A stretch of DNA of 64,000 nucleotides from Euglena gracilis (GCA_039621445.1 CP154956.1:94616406-94680405); one strand, 5' to 3'. Counted from the first letter of the stretch, positions 22,136 to 32,575 are shown. The notes: generated by a model not told the origin, from the letters alone. Translations and numbers: made by a program.

Positions 22136-22221
22136 TAAGTCATGTCAAATGATTTCCACCAAGTCTTTCCCAACGGACAAACCCCAAACCCTAACCCTAA
22201 TCCCTTTCCCTAACCCCTTTT

Positions 22222-22830
22222 CAGGGCAGTCCTAGAGCAAAAAAGACTTGTCCCTCCACATCCAAAGAAAAATCCACAGAATGACGGCTGAAAAAAAATA
22301 ATGGCCCGATTTTTGGCAAAAACGGGTTGACTTCGGGGTGGGGGGGGGTGATATTCTGGCATCCTTGGGCCATGACCCATCCACCCAAAACAGCAAAAAA
22401 TGTGTTTGTGAACTTTTTTTTTAAGTTTTCGAACAGTTCGACCCCCGGATCGGCTCCTTGGCCGGCCCTCAGGCCTAAAAGTGGTCCTTCAGGGGTGTTC
22501 CCTAACCAGGGCAGTCCTTAAAGGAAAAAAAAACTCCGCTGTCCCAGCACATTCAATGAAAATCCGCAGGAAAATGGGCAAGGAAATTTGGCATGTGCCG
22601 GCAAACACAGGTCGACATCGGGAAACAAATTGATTCCTCACATCCTTGGACCATTGCCCATCCACCCAAAACAGCAAAAAAAAATGCCCGTGTTCGACTG
22701 TTTGATTTCCCACTCCGTTCAAATCCCAGTTTGGCCCTTGGCAGCCATTTGGCCGAAAGGGGGGTGCGGTTGAGAATAAAAAACTTAGCTCAATAAAAAG
22801 CCTTTCCCGTTCCTTGAGGACTGCCCTGTC
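22222..22830 (+). repeat. Two family A elements in tandem, + orientation
   Basis: Copy 1 (22222-22520) and copy 2 (22505-22830) both run GGGCAGTCCT, GAAAATCC, ACGGGTTGACTTCGG or CAGGTCGACATCGG, GGCATCCTTGGGCCATGACC or CATCCTTGGACCATTGCCC, ATCCACCCAAAACAGC, and a B box (GTTCAAATC at 22717). Copy 2 is interrupted after CCTAACGG by the foldback transposon at 22849, and continues after it (CTCTGAAGGACCGCCC). Confidence 0.8.
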
Positions 22831-22840
22831 CCTAACGGAA

Positions 22841-23139
22841 AAATAAACGGCAGCCATACTCTAAATGGACCCCCCGAGGGGGGGTCCATTTAGAGTGTCC
22901 AGGGGGGGGAAGGCGTTTGTTGCGTTAATGATGGAATAGGGTTAGGTGCGCGACTTAGGGTTAGGATTAGGCCTAACTTGTACACCGAACACCCGTCTAT
23001 AAGTTAGGCCTAACCCTAACCCTAAATCGCGCACCTAACCCTATTCCATCATTAACACAAAAAAACTATTTTGACCCCCTGGACACTCTAAATGGACCCC
23101 CCTCGGGGGGTCCATTTAGAGTATGGCTGCCAAATAAAC
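22841..23139. mobile_element. Foldback/MITE-like DNA transposon with 8-bp target duplication
   Basis: The element spans 22849-23131 (283 bp). It begins GGCAGCCATACTCTAAATGG and ends with the exact reverse complement. It is flanked by AAATAAAC at 22841-22848 and 23132-23139, a perfect 8-bp target-site duplication. Nearly the whole element is one long inverted repeat of about 138 bp per arm. Each arm end is itself a hairpin (AAATGGACCCCC with GGGGGTCCATTT). Inner arms carry TTAGGGTTAGG and CCTAACCCTAACCCTAAA. There is no ORF, so it is non-autonomous. Eight-bp duplications occur in hAT, P and Merlin groups, and the ends do not let me choose. Confidence 0.85.
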
Positions 23140-23269
23140 AATACCTTCTCTGAAGGACCGCCCTTCCCTTTCTTTGAGACAACTGAAACTGTCGGAGAGC
23201 ACTTGTAAATATTTCCCATTCTGCAATATTATGCGTTATGGAACATGGTGATTCGAAAAATACCTACCC

Positions 23270-23370
23270 CCAGGAGAGTGTCACCGATTGCGGGAGGAGA
23301 TGAGAGGTCAGGCCCCTATAAAGACAGGTCAGCGAGCACGGGAGCAGAGGACAGTTTCCCGGGGGCTGCA
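23270..23370. repeat. Family D-like fragment
   Basis: GAGAGTGTCACCGATTGCGGG, AAAGACAGGTCAGCGAGCACGG and AGGACAGTTTCCCGGGG resemble the GACAGGTCAGCGGGTAC variant seen at 26180-26285 and 26460-26580. Confidence 0.55.
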
Positions 23371-24100
23371 CAAGGCTGGGAATTGATCTTGCATTTGGGG
23401 GGCGTGCTATTATGCGAGATATCGCAACCCCCTTGTGTTATTTGCGATACGAATCGAGAATTTTTAAGCCCTCCCCCCCCCCCCCCAGGGTGTGACAGAG
23501 CGTGACTGGCTTTGAGGACCCCATAGGTGGGGTTCGTGACTGGGTGTGATTGAGTGTGACTGGGCTTGACTGCGCGTGACTGGAAATTTTGGCCACATCT
23601 GGCCAACTCAGGCCATTTTTGGCCACAATCAACCTTTTTGTCCCTTTTTGTCCACTTCTGGCCATCTTTGGCCATTTGGCCACCTATGGATATTCTGGAC
23701 TATTTTTGGTCTTTTTGGCCACCTTTGGCCTTTTCTGGCACTGGGATTTCTGTGTGGCGACTGGTTGTGACGGTCATCCCAACTTCAGAGATGATGCGTC
23801 TTTCTGTGTTCAGAGATGATCATTCTTTCTGTGTCTCAGTTGATCCATGAGGAGGATGTTCAACAATATCAGTAAAGCCTTCGTTTTGGGCCCAAAAAGA
23901 TCGCTTTTTCGCAGGGTGGTGGGGATTTTCAACTCGCTGTGTTGCCACCCCAAAATTTTTATCACAATTTTTCCACGAATTAAAAAAATTTTTATCACAA
24001 AAATAGGAATCACCAACCTCAACTTTCAAATTCTCAAGCCTCATAATTAGGAATTTACACAAAGCTTCCATCAAATAAGTAAATATAAACCTTCAAAGAG
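23370..24100. other. Gene-free stretch, simple-sequence rich
   Basis: No exon is supported. 23515-23590 is a degenerate GTGACTGG/GTGTGATTG array. 23585-23740 alternates GGCCATTTTTGGCC-type words. CAGAGATGAT repeats at 23787 and 23812. 23880-24060 is AT-rich without a persuasive frame. Confidence 0.5.
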
Positions 24101-24160
24101 GTGTCCTCCGACCGGGCGGGAGGGAGGGTGGTCGTTAGACATAGGGGGGATCTTTGGACA
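24100..24160. repeat. Family G box
   Basis: GGTGTCCTCCGACCGGGCGGG, then GGTGGTCGTTAGACATAGGGG. The same pair occurs at 30930-30970 (reverse), 31235-31290 and four times in 57283-57675. Confidence 0.65.
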
Positions 24161-24857
24161 TACAATATAAGCATTACTTTTTGTAAACCTCCAATTTTGT
24201 GCATCATACCCAACCCCAAGCCCCAAAGCCTCGGCCAGCCCATGCAGTATGGTGATGGTGTGTGTACACTGGCACGGCACCCCCGTGTGCAGCAGTGCCC
24301 TAGCCAGCTCTGCTGCAGCGTACCCTGCAACACTGACGGTTAACAAAATAAAATGGGTGAAAAAAATATTTCTTGACTAATTTAATTATTATTTGACAAT
24401 ATTTTGAAAAAAATCGGAATATCTCAGAAATAGCATTGATTACTGGCATCTTTGCACCATCACCAAACCAGCCAACACATAAAAAGACGTGGTTTCAGAT
24501 GTTTGTTTAAAAAAATATTTCGGGCTTTTTAGAGAAGCGCAATTTGTTACTCCCGTCAAACTTTCCTTTTCCATTTCACTACAGGAGGCTAGGAGGATAG
24601 GATCACTATAGGAGGATAGGAGGATAGGATGATAGGGGCTCTGTTTCAAATTTGACTTGAAGGAAATGTATACACATGTGGCAATTAAATACCCGATCAG
24701 GCAAAAAAAACTCTGGCCACAAAATTCTTTCACGTGAGGCCATTTAGGCCATTTGAGGCCATTTCGGGCCGTTACAGGGACCTCATTTTAAGGGGGTCAC
24801 ACCGCCATTTTGGGCCATTTTGGGCCACTCTGAAACAGTCGCCTGCTCGTGCGGGAC

Positions 24858-25058
24858 CTTGCCGTCGGGCGGGTCCTTCGCTGGCGGCTCCCTTCTCGGA
24901 ACCTTTCCGCCGGGCATGCCGTCCAGCCTCCACTGGAGCCACCACCGCCGCCGCTGCTCCAACGCCGTCAGCGGCCCCTCGCCCCGGTCGCTGCCGATCT
25001 CCGCCGACCGCGATCGCCGACTGCCGCTCCCGGACATCCACCCCTCCAGCCCAGGCTT
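24858..25058 (-). CDS. Internal exon with diverged KVP repeat
   Basis: The acceptor is GGGGAACAG and the donor is GACGGCAAG|GTCCCG. It is 201 nt, 67 codons, phase 0 to 0. It starts KPGLEGWMSGSGSRRSRSAE, continues through an Arg/Trp cluster (EQRRRWWLQWRLDG) and ends MPGGKVPRREPPAKDPPDGK. The last 20 residues resemble the DDKVPPENKPDDKP unit of the 21576-20673 exon, which it can join in phase. It probably lies in the same cytoplasmic tail. Confidence 0.55.
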
Positions 25059-25104
25059 CTGTTCCCCACCCCAGGAGGGGGCCATACCAGCCACAGGGGC
25101 ACAC

Positions 25105-25254
25105 CCACCCGCAAATTGCCTCGGTCCTCCAATCTTTCGGCGCCGTGGGGTTGCCAATCACAATAGCGGCCACCGGGGAGGTCACTGCGCAGATGAAACG
25201 AACCAGACTCCCCCATTTTTCCGGGGAAATGCCCTCCTCCCAGTCTGCCCAAAG
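25105..25254 (-). CDS. Internal exon, possible membrane segment
   Basis: The start is either GGGTGGAG|CTT (25254) or TGGGCAG|ACT (25244), and the donor is GGGTGG|GTGTGC. Fifty codons from 25254 read LWADWEEGISPEKWGSLVRF then ICAVTSPVAAIVIGNP and TAPKDWRTEAICGW. The stretch LVRFICAVTSPVAAIVIG is long enough and hydrophobic enough for a helix. Phase 0 allows joining to 25058. The intron between this and the next island upstream would be only about 43 bp, mostly poly-C. Confidence 0.55.
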
Positions 25255-25297
25255 CTCCACCCTTTTGGGGGGGGGGGCGACATGGCCTTAAACAGAA

Positions 25298-25470
25298 GCC
25301 TCGTCCCACCACTCCCAGCCTTTCTGCCATGGCGGCTGCGGGGTTTCGGGCTTCGGTGGCAGGGCCAGCGCCGGGGGAGGGGGCGGCTCCTTCCGGGCGT
25401 ACGGGACGCACTCCGGCGTGACGGTGCACACCGCCGGCTTCGAAACCAGGGACCCCAGCGGAACGAAGGG
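25298..25470 (-). CDS. Internal exon, proline-rich
   Basis: The - frame reads PAVCTVTPECVPYARKEPPP, then PALALPPKPETPQPPWQKGW and EWWDEAS, with a possible donor GCTTCT|GTTTAA. A TCGAAG acceptor near 25440 would give the 5' edge. Frame VPLGSLVSK continues upstream up to the (TG)n microsatellite. The other two frames are Arg/Ala-rich artefacts. The proline-rich, double-cysteine linker is of unknown role. Confidence 0.5.
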
Positions 25471-25480
25471 GGCGAACACA

Positions 25481-25620
25481 CACACACACACACTCAAACA
25501 CACACGCACGCACACACACGCACACAAACACACACACACACACACACACACACCCACCCACCCACCCACCCACCCACCCACCCACACACACACACACACA
25601 CCCACCCACCCACACACACA
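25481..25620. repeat. (CA)n and (CCCA)n microsatellite
   Basis: CA runs (25481-25550), about eight CCCA units (25551-25583), a CA run, then CCCACCCA and CA again. It abuts the 5' side of the proline-rich exon. Confidence 0.95.
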
Positions 25621-25689
25621 GCAAACATTCCTTACGCTGGGAAAGATGCAAATAGGCTGTCACCACAAGAAAACATATTTGCCGTCACC

Positions 25690-26610
25690 CGAGAACCGGT
25701 CACCTGACAGGTCGGACAATACCCGGGACTCTGGCAATTGCATCATCTCCAAAATCCCAGCATTCCGAAGTGCGAAAAAATGATGCAGATTCCTTTTTTT
25801 GGGGGGGGGAGATCAAACAAACTGGGTTCTTATGACGGATGCTGGATTGATTGGTTGGTGCCACAAAAACGAGCAGGATCGCCCTGTGAATAATGTTTTG
25901 GCTGATCACTTGAACCCTAGATTGGGCATTAGGAAGGGCTAATTATTTTGAGCAAGGTGTCACCAAAAGCTAGGTGGTGGACCAACTCCCCATCCTGGTG
26001 GGGTAGCGGTCACTGGAGGGAAATCATTGAACAAAAATTGATTATTGGACATGGCAGGGGGAGGTCAGGGAGCCGCAGAGACGGGGGAAAGAAAGATGTC
26101 TTTGGGCTGGTTTGCTTGTTTTTAGAGATTCCCCTGGAAAACCATCTCCACAACGTCAGCAAGGATATCTACCCCCCCCCCCAGGGAAACTGTCTCCAGA
26201 CAAGTCAGCAAGTAAATAGAGAGGTCGGAGACAGGTCCCTATAAGGACAGGTCAGTGGGCACCGAGGCAGGAGACAGTTTCCTCAGCCGGTCCCGCGCAA
26301 AGAAAAATTTGACATTTTTCGAACCCCGCCAGACACAAACATCCATAAAACGGGGTTGTCCCACAAAGTCGTGATCAAAATGCTGAACACAATGTTGGCG
26401 CATTTATCAACTTGGGAAATGTTTGTTTTTTTTCAACTTGAAAATATGACTTTTGCGAAAATTTGCTGGGAGACAGGTCAGCGGGTACAAGGCTAGGAGA
26501 CATTTCTATGAGGACAGGTTAGCAGGTACGGGGAATTAGAGGACAGCTTCCCGGGGAGGACAGTTTCCCGGGGGGGGGGTAGGTGGGGGTAGGAGACAGG
26601 CCTCTGTAAA
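25690..26610. repeat. Cluster of family D-type pieces
   Basis: Pieces at 25690-25740 (ACCGGTCACCTGACAGGTCGG), 26180-26285 (AAACTGTCTCCAGACAAGTC through GGACAGGTCAGTGGGCACC) and 26460-26590 (AGACAGGTCAGCGGGTAC through GACAGTTTCCCGGGG). They are spaced by ordinary sequence without exons. Confidence 0.65.
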
Positions 26611-26614
26611 TGAA

Positions 26615-28100
26615 TACGGAGGTTGAAAACGGTTGTCCAATTTGGAACCTCCCAGTCAACCCCAATGATCAGAATCCCAATGAAAAATGAAAGCCAATTA
26701 TTCCACGTTCAAACGTTGATTTTCTTTTGAGAAAATCATTATTGGAGACAACACAGAGGTGGGAGACAATTTTACAGAGGACATGGTGCTGATGCAAAGG
26801 TTTTTTGGGGGCCGGCGTAATTTTTTTCTCTGTCCAAAAAAAGGCAACACATGTGCTTACACCTTACATTCTTCCCGAAAAGAGAATTTAAACCAATTTT
26901 TTGTTTCTCCTACCAAAATATTTTTTGAAAATATCTCTGAGAAATGAGTTCTCTTGGAATATGGCGCATTGCTTGGCGGGGGGGATCCAACTTGACGTTT
27001 CGACTGCAACCAAAAAAAAGGGTGGCTCACAGAACAATCCCAGAGAGGGGGACAAAGAGACAATGAGAGTTACATCACAACTGCAGGCACCCCTGATTCC
27101 CACCATCCGGGCAAAATACCAGTAGCGATCGCTGAAAGGGAGAGCGCCTCAAAAACTGTTGCAACATGTCCCACAAATGAGGGTTATTATGTGTGTCCCT
27201 CAAAATAACCCTGATCCTGAAAATGAGACCCCCCCCCCAAAGATGAGATCAGGCCTGGGCTGATTGAGCAACCCACCGCCGACTTGAAAAAAGCCAGGAC
27301 AAACACAGGAAATTTTTCTCAAACCCATCGTTGAAGGAATTTCGGGGAAAAAAACAACATGAACTCTGGTGATTTTCACAGATACAAACCTCTGACACTA
27401 AAAGAAATCCCTAAACTCTGAATTTGAAAAACACACACAAAAAACACAAAAAACATAAGCGTTGATTTTTTTCATGTTTGGAAAAATAATACTTCGTGTT
27501 GTAGACAAGAAATCCATACCATGAAATGGCGCAAAAATGCCAGCCGAAGAATCCTTTGGGCTTTCAATGACAGAAATTGGATCTCTTGAACAAGTTGGGA
27601 TAATCCTTAAAACTAAAAAAAAACTGATCCTGAAAAAAGCGAAAACCAGAAGAAATTTTGACCACAATTTCTTCATAAATACATAAAGTTTTCCCCTCCC
27701 TGTATGGAGGGATTGCTCAGTGCGAGGGCTCCTATTGGGGAGGGGTTATCTGACGAGAAACAATTGCTGACGGGAAAAAAGATGGGGAAATTATTGGATG
27801 AAAGCTTAAAATTCCCAAAGATCCCTTAAACAGCTGGGATTCCCCTCCCCACTTGGGGGTTTCGAATCTGTCGGCAAGGGGGGGGGGTTATAAATGAGGT
27901 AAATGAGGTAAGGAATTGTTGGTGAATATCTGATCCCTCAAAATGACCCTAAAACACAGCAAATCGGCAATTTTCGGCAAAATTGGTCAAAAATGGTATT
28001 TTTGATGATGGTCGGTCTCAAAATTGCCAAAACAATCAGTTTTTGGTGGTTTGCAGCCGAAAAAATCGTCCCCGGCAGCTTTCATTCTTCCCGGGGGGGG
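26615..28100. other. 1.5 kb without supported features
   Basis: Mixed-composition intronic or intergenic DNA. Open frames are short and no acceptor/donor pair frames a convincing peptide. Family H-like GGGTTATAAATGAGGTAAATG occurs at 27885. Confidence 0.5.
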
Positions 28101-28200
28101 GGGTTATAAATAAATCAAGGTTTGAATAATCCGCCTGGGGGGGGGGTTATAAGCGGGGAGGGGGCTTTAAATGGGGGGGGGTTAAATCCTGGACAAAAAA
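27880..28200. repeat. Poly-G / TTATAA(A) boxes (family H-like)
   Basis: GGGGGGGGTTATAAATGAGG (27886), GGGGGGGTTATAAATAAATC (28102), GGGGGGGTTATAAGCGGGG (28142), GGGCTTTAAATGGGGGGG and GGGTTAAATCC. The repeating theme is a G-run followed by TTATAA or TTAAA. Confidence 0.65.
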
Positions 28201-28804
28201 ATCTTGTGAACCCATTTTCTTCAGGAAATACAAGATATTTCAAACCAAATCCTGAGAGGTATTTACAAATCCAAATTCAGAAATTGGAAGTATACTTAAC
28301 GAAACTGCAAAATTAAGCAAAGAACACATTCTTTTATTTTGGATGATCAATGCAATCTGAACAGGTGTTTGGAACAAAAATAAATTCCAAAAATTGCCAC
28401 GAAGCGCCGATTTTTTTGGCAATCAATGGAGAAAATTGGAACTTTTTTTTTTGCTGGAAATAATACTGGACGCATCCTTAAAATGGCAGGAAATCCTGGA
28501 CAAATTTTCGTCCAGAGTTTTTCTCAGTTTTAATATTTGTTCTTATGCAATTGGAGGTGAAACAAGTTTGTACAAAAAAACCAGCACCATTCCTGCAAAG
28601 ATGAGTGTCCCCTACAAACAGAGCACCCATGTTTTGATCTGTTCCGAAGAATTTATTTCAGCAGTTTTTGTGTTTGAATGCTCAAATACCGGGGGGGGGG
28701 GACTTGAACCGGTTGTGTTTATGACCACAAAAATGGAAACCTGACTTCGGATGCCCAACAGCATTAACCGGGATACACCATGGGGGGTGAGCAGACGATT
28801 CCAG

Positions 28805-28925
28805 CGTTATGTACCTTGGACATTATGTTTTGTACCTTGGACATTATGTTATGCACCCATAATGTTATGCACCTTGGATATTATGCCACGCAACTTGCCA
28901 CATTATGTTATGTACCTTGGACTGC
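28805..28925. repeat. About 20-bp minisatellite
   Basis: TGTACCTTGGACATTATGTT occurs about six times with drift (ATGCACCTTGGATATTATGC, GCAACTTGCCACATTATG). No reading-frame constraint was visible. Confidence 0.8.
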
Positions 28926-29099
28926 GGGGAATAAGAGCACTGTCAACTCCAATGCGATCCCCAAGACTCCAAATTTGAGTATTACCTACCCAAATTTGAA
29001 ACGGAAGAAGAAACCATAAATTCAAGTAGGTATATTCTTGGGCCTTCTTTTCCTGTGTCCACTTCAGGGCGTTGCTCAAGGACCCCAGGGAGGGTCCGG

Positions 29100-29490
29100 C
29101 TCAGAGGCTTAAAAATTTGGGCTGGCTATGGAAAAAGGCTGCTGGCTGACCCCCCCCCCCATGGGTCCCATGGGTTTGAACTAGGCCCAACCCGGGGTCG
29201 AACTGGGTGCCAAAAATCGAAATTGCAAAAATGCTCCAATCATGCAGAAAGTTGATTTCTGCAGAATGAAAAATAGAAATTTCGATTATGGTTTTGCCCT
29301 GGCCAGCCCAAATCTGACCCACCTTGCACATTTTTGGGCCATTGCACCCCGAAAATGAAGAAAAAGAACGTCACTGTCCAGCCTCCCTTCGGACGGTTGC
29401 AAAACAAAATCGATGGGGGGAGGGAGGGGGTTCGGGGCTGGAATAAGCTGCTGGCTGGCTGGACGCCGCCGAGGGGGGGGTTAAATTTCC
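29100..29490 (+). repeat. Family F, full copy 1
   Basis: The ordered blocks are GGGCTGGCTATGGAAAAAGG, CTGCTGGCTGACCCCC, GGGTCGAACTGGGTGCCAAA, ATCATGCAGAAAG, TTTTGGGCCATTG, AAAAGAACGTCACTGTCCAG, CTTCGGACGGTTGCAAA, GATGGGGGGAGG and GGCTGGAATAAGCTGCTGG. The same order appears at 52860-53240. A shorter copy is at 45225-45440. Confidence 0.75.
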
Positions 29491-29834
29491 GATTCAAATT
29501 TCAACATTTTGAAAACCACCAATGGAAATATAAAAAATTTCTGAGGGGTTGTTTTGAACTATTGAAAAAAGAAATTCTGAACACAATAAATGTGCGTCCA
29601 TTTGCAGAAAAATTTAGGCGGAGTATGGAAAGAGAAAAAAACCAAAAGCCCCAGCATTCTGTTGGGGGGAAATGTGTGAAAAAGAACCGGAATAAAAACC
29701 CATTCCCTTCACCACAGGTGCGGGAGCACTAATTAGAAGCAAACATGCAAAATGCCAAAAAATACAAACCTCATGACGCCGCAAGCAAAAAATCGACACA
29801 AGAAAATGTAATTGATGGGTTGGTCCCACATTCC

Positions 29835-29990
29835 CCGACAACGAAATGGCTTGGGGGGCAGAGGTCCTCTCCGGCGTTGCTGCCAAACACGCCGACGTAG
29901 TAATAGCCCGGATTGGTTGGCCCGTGGAGGCGCACCACCCCCTCCGGCTTTGTGATGGGGGCGAGGGAGACCACGTTGGTCTGCACCACC
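29835..29990 (-). CDS. Internal exon, extracellular-type beta peptide
   Basis: The - frame after GGTGGTGCAG (29970) reads TNVVSLAPITKPEGVVRLHG, then PTNPGYYYVGVFGSNAGEDL and CPPSHF. The GYYYVGVFGS pattern of alternating aromatic and aliphatic residues is typical of an edge strand in extracellular beta-sandwich domains such as the pre-peptidase C-terminal fold. That is a resemblance only. The donor may be CATTTC|GTTGTC. No homopolymer is inside. Confidence 0.55.
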
Positions 29991-30464
29991 GGCTCGGGGT
30001 CACCACGGTGCATTTATCTGTTCTACGGTGGCCGATGATCGGGGGGGGGGGGAACATGGACCCTCAAAAAAAAGGGTCGCAAAAAACACAGGGATCCCCG
30101 AATTTCGGATGATTTCACTTTTCACTTTCTTTTTGATTTGGATTTCATGCATCTCTGGAGAAATCATGCATTGTGCATGGGTACGCTACACAGACATAAA
30201 TACACACCTGCTGCTGTCTGTTTGAAGGTGAACGGTTGGCTCCACATGAAATGCCTTCGTGTTTGCACACAAAAGAAGCTTTCAGCAGGTTTTAGACGAT
30301 TGAAAACAAAACTGCCGAGGTCGAAACAATATGGAAAGCAACCACAACTTGCTGGTTAAATTTCATGAAATTCCGACAAAAATTGCTTCTGGGTTCCATC
30401 CTCCTGCTTTATCTGGGTACCATCCTTGTAACTGTCCAAGGTATTTGACATACCTAACCCCCCC

Positions 30465-30610
30465 CCCCCCCGGGAAACTGTCACCTGACAGGGCGGACGG
30501 TACCGGGGACCCTGACAACTTCCTATACTGATAGGTGGGCCGGTACAAAGGACCCTGACAGTTTCCTGGGCAGGACCCTAACAGGTTCTCGGGCATGACA
30601 GTATCTCATG
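30465..30610. repeat. Family D, full copy
   Basis: Same block order as 21975-22135: GGGAAACTGTCACCTGACAGG, GACGGTACCGGGGACCC, ACAACTTCCTATACTGATAG, CAGTTTCCTGGGCAGGACCC and CAGGTTCTCGGGCATGACAG. Confidence 0.75.
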
Positions 30611-30614
30611 GGGG

Positions 30615-30930
30615 GCGGGGTAGGAATGACCTTGGGTTCTGCAAACCTCCTGTCCAACCCATCAGTGCCGAGAGCTGCCACGGTCCGAATGCTGACCACG
30701 GAGACCAATTACAGCCATATTTGGCAGCCAGATTTGTCATTTGCCATTGGACGCCACAATGGGATGAAAGCGCACCCACCTTTGGAAGGCCGACGTACGC
30801 TCGGATGCCCACCGGCAATTATGGGGCTGAACATGCACCGGCATGGGCATTCTTCTCAAGGTCTTTGGGATGGTCCGGAAAGCCTCAAACGTTGCGACCC
30901 GCCAGCGCACAAACTGCAAGTCCCCCCCCC
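30615..30930. other. Coding-like island, strand ambiguous
   Basis: Three hundred nt without homopolymers. The + frame includes TNYSHIWQPDLSFAIGRHNG. The - frame includes GVQWQMTNLAAKYGCNWSPW and SAFGPWQLSALMGWTGG, whose W-S-P-W spacing recalls a thrombospondin-1 repeat but lacks its cysteines. - is favoured because all neighbouring exons from 20.6 to 61.9 kb are on -. Splice sites were not pinned. Confidence 0.35.
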
Positions 30931-31240
30931 CTATGTCCAATGATCGGTACTGTCTTTCCTCCGACCAGGGCGATCCTTAACGGGGAAAAAAAAAACTTCC
31001 CGTCCCAGGACGGTCAATGAAAAATTCATACGGAAAAAAATGGCTATATTTTGGGGAAAATGGGTCGACTTCAGAAATAGAAGTGAGGCATTTTTGGACC
31101 ATCGCCCATCCACCCAAAACGTCTAAAAATGCGTTGTTCGGTTTTTAGTTTTTGCCCCCGTTCAAGTCCCGGATCGGCCGTTGGCCTCCTTAAAGGCGGT
31201 CCTTAAAGGGCGGTGCTTTAGAAAAAAAAACACTTCCCGT
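30930..31240 (+). repeat. Family G box plus family A element, + orientation
   Basis: A G box (CTATGTCCAATGATCGG to CCTCCGACCAGGG) runs straight into a full A element: GGCGATCCTTAACGGGG, A-run, CGTCCCAGGACGGTCAATG, GGGTCGACTTC, GGACCATCGCCCATCCACCC, B box GTTCAAGTC at 31160, end GGCGGTCCTTAAAGGGCGG. Another G box follows at 31235-31290. Confidence 0.8.
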
Positions 31241-31964
31241 CCCGCCCTGCCTCCGACTAGGGGGGAGGGAGTGGTCGTTAGACATCGCCCCCCAAAGTCC
31301 GCGGACTGGGAGGAGCCCGTGATCCCCCCTTCTCAAAAGAATTTTTTTTTAAATTTTATCCCTTTGGCGCTGCACACCAAACTTTTTTTGCACTCGTGCC
31401 GAAATTTCGTCCCCCAAAGTGCCTCAAACGGCATTGTCGATCGATTTTGGACGGATATAAATTTTGCACCATAAATCTGGCCGAACCTGTGAAAAGCTGT
31501 CCTCCGGCCGGGGTGGACATCAGGGGGTGGGTGGGAATGGAGAGTTTCATCCACCACAAAGATATTGAGCTGGTGGGTGTGCCCTCTAAGCCAAACGGTC
31601 GTCAGAAACTACCCAAAAACGACCTCTTCCAAAAAGGGCTGAAAAATTTGGGGGGTTCGGACGAAGCGGTTTTCCGCTTCCTTGCCCGCTTCAAACTGTC
31701 TAACAATTATGGGCAACTTACGCCGCCTAAGTCAGGGTGTGGGCCATTGAAGAACCTTGGCCATTGAACAACAGTGCAACAGGGGTTGCCTCATCCCAAA
31801 TGATACAGGCGTTTTCCAAGTCCAAAAGCTTCATTTTCCTCACTGCACTCATCGTTGTTCCGCCTCCCCTTTCACGCACCCACCACATACATCGGTGTTT
31901 GCACAAAACAGACTTTGAGACGGAACTAACTGTCCCAAACAGTTGGTTCTGACCGGGGGGGGGG

Positions 31965-32100
31965 GATGGAGCCTTCCCTGCCCACGGGGCCAGGCCATCG
32001 GCGTAGAAGCCGTTCCCGCCGCCGCCCACCCACGCGATGGAGAACGGGATGATGGCGATCATGGGGCGCGCCAGCAGGATTTTCCCCGCAGCCCCTCCCT
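31965..32100 (-). CDS. Internal exon with hydrophobic helix
   Basis: The acceptor is CCCCCGGCAG. The - frame reads AGKILLARPMIAIIPFSIAW then VGGGGNGFYADGLAPWAG. PMIAIIPFSIAWVGGGGNGF is a plausible membrane helix start. The end lies in or before a poly-C run, and the donor GTCAGA at about 31951 would keep a short proline tail. Other frames are Arg-rich. Confidence 0.55.
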
Positions 32101-32204
32101 CTGCCGGGGGAGAGGCGACTGAGCTTGACCACCCCGGGGGGGGGGGCTGGAGTGCCCTGCAGTGCCTGGCAGGCAGGCAGGCAGGCTGGCCCGATGGTAG
32201 GGGG

Positions 32205-32430
32205 GGGGTCCGCGGGGCAGTGAGGGGCCCAGGTCACGCCCGGGTCACGCCGCTGCAGCTGGGGCCCCACCAGCCTTCTTTTCACCAACCCCGGGGGGGG
32301 GGGCCGCCGGGCCCGGGAGTGGGGAAGGGAGGGCCTGGCCGTTGCTGAGGGGGAGGGGGGACTCCAGCCCGTCGATGGTCTGCACCGCCGGCGCCTTCGG
32401 GTCCACCCCCCGGCCGGCTCCTGTTTCCCC
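32205..32430 (-). CDS. One or two short coding-like islands
   Basis: The - frame at about 32425-32345 reads VDPKAPAVQTIDGLESPLPL. At about 32290-32215 another frame reads RLVGPQLQRRDPGVTWAPHC. The two lie either side of a poly-G run and are probably separate exons. A GGGGAAACAG acceptor precedes the first. Boundaries are not fixed. Confidence 0.4.
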
Positions 32431-32454
32431 GGAACCAGCGGCAGCAGCCACAAC

Positions 32455-32537
32455 AACAAATAATGATGATGACGACGACGATGATGACAATGATAATGAT
32501 ATGGGTAATGATAATGTTAATGATAATGATAACAGCA

Positions 32538-32570
<33 letters not shown>

Positions 32571-32575
32571 ATGAT
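32455..32575. repeat. (GAT)n-like and (GCT)n microsatellite
   Basis: ACAACAAATAATGATGATGA, then GACGACGACGATGATG, TAATGATAATG units, and nine GCT units (32541-32570). Intronic. Confidence 0.95.

Noticed and set aside
22160-22215. Interstitial telomere at CCCTAACCCTAATCCC
   Set aside because: Only two to three irregular units in ordinary sequence, too few to call a telomeric tract.
30680-30760. Thrombospondin type-1 repeat (W-S-P-W)
   Set aside because: The conserved cysteines and the following W and R/K pattern are missing, and both strands are open.
31155-31175. tRNA gene at B-box GTTCAAGTC
   Set aside because: No acceptor stem, anticodon arm or A box at tRNA spacing. It is the internal motif of family A.
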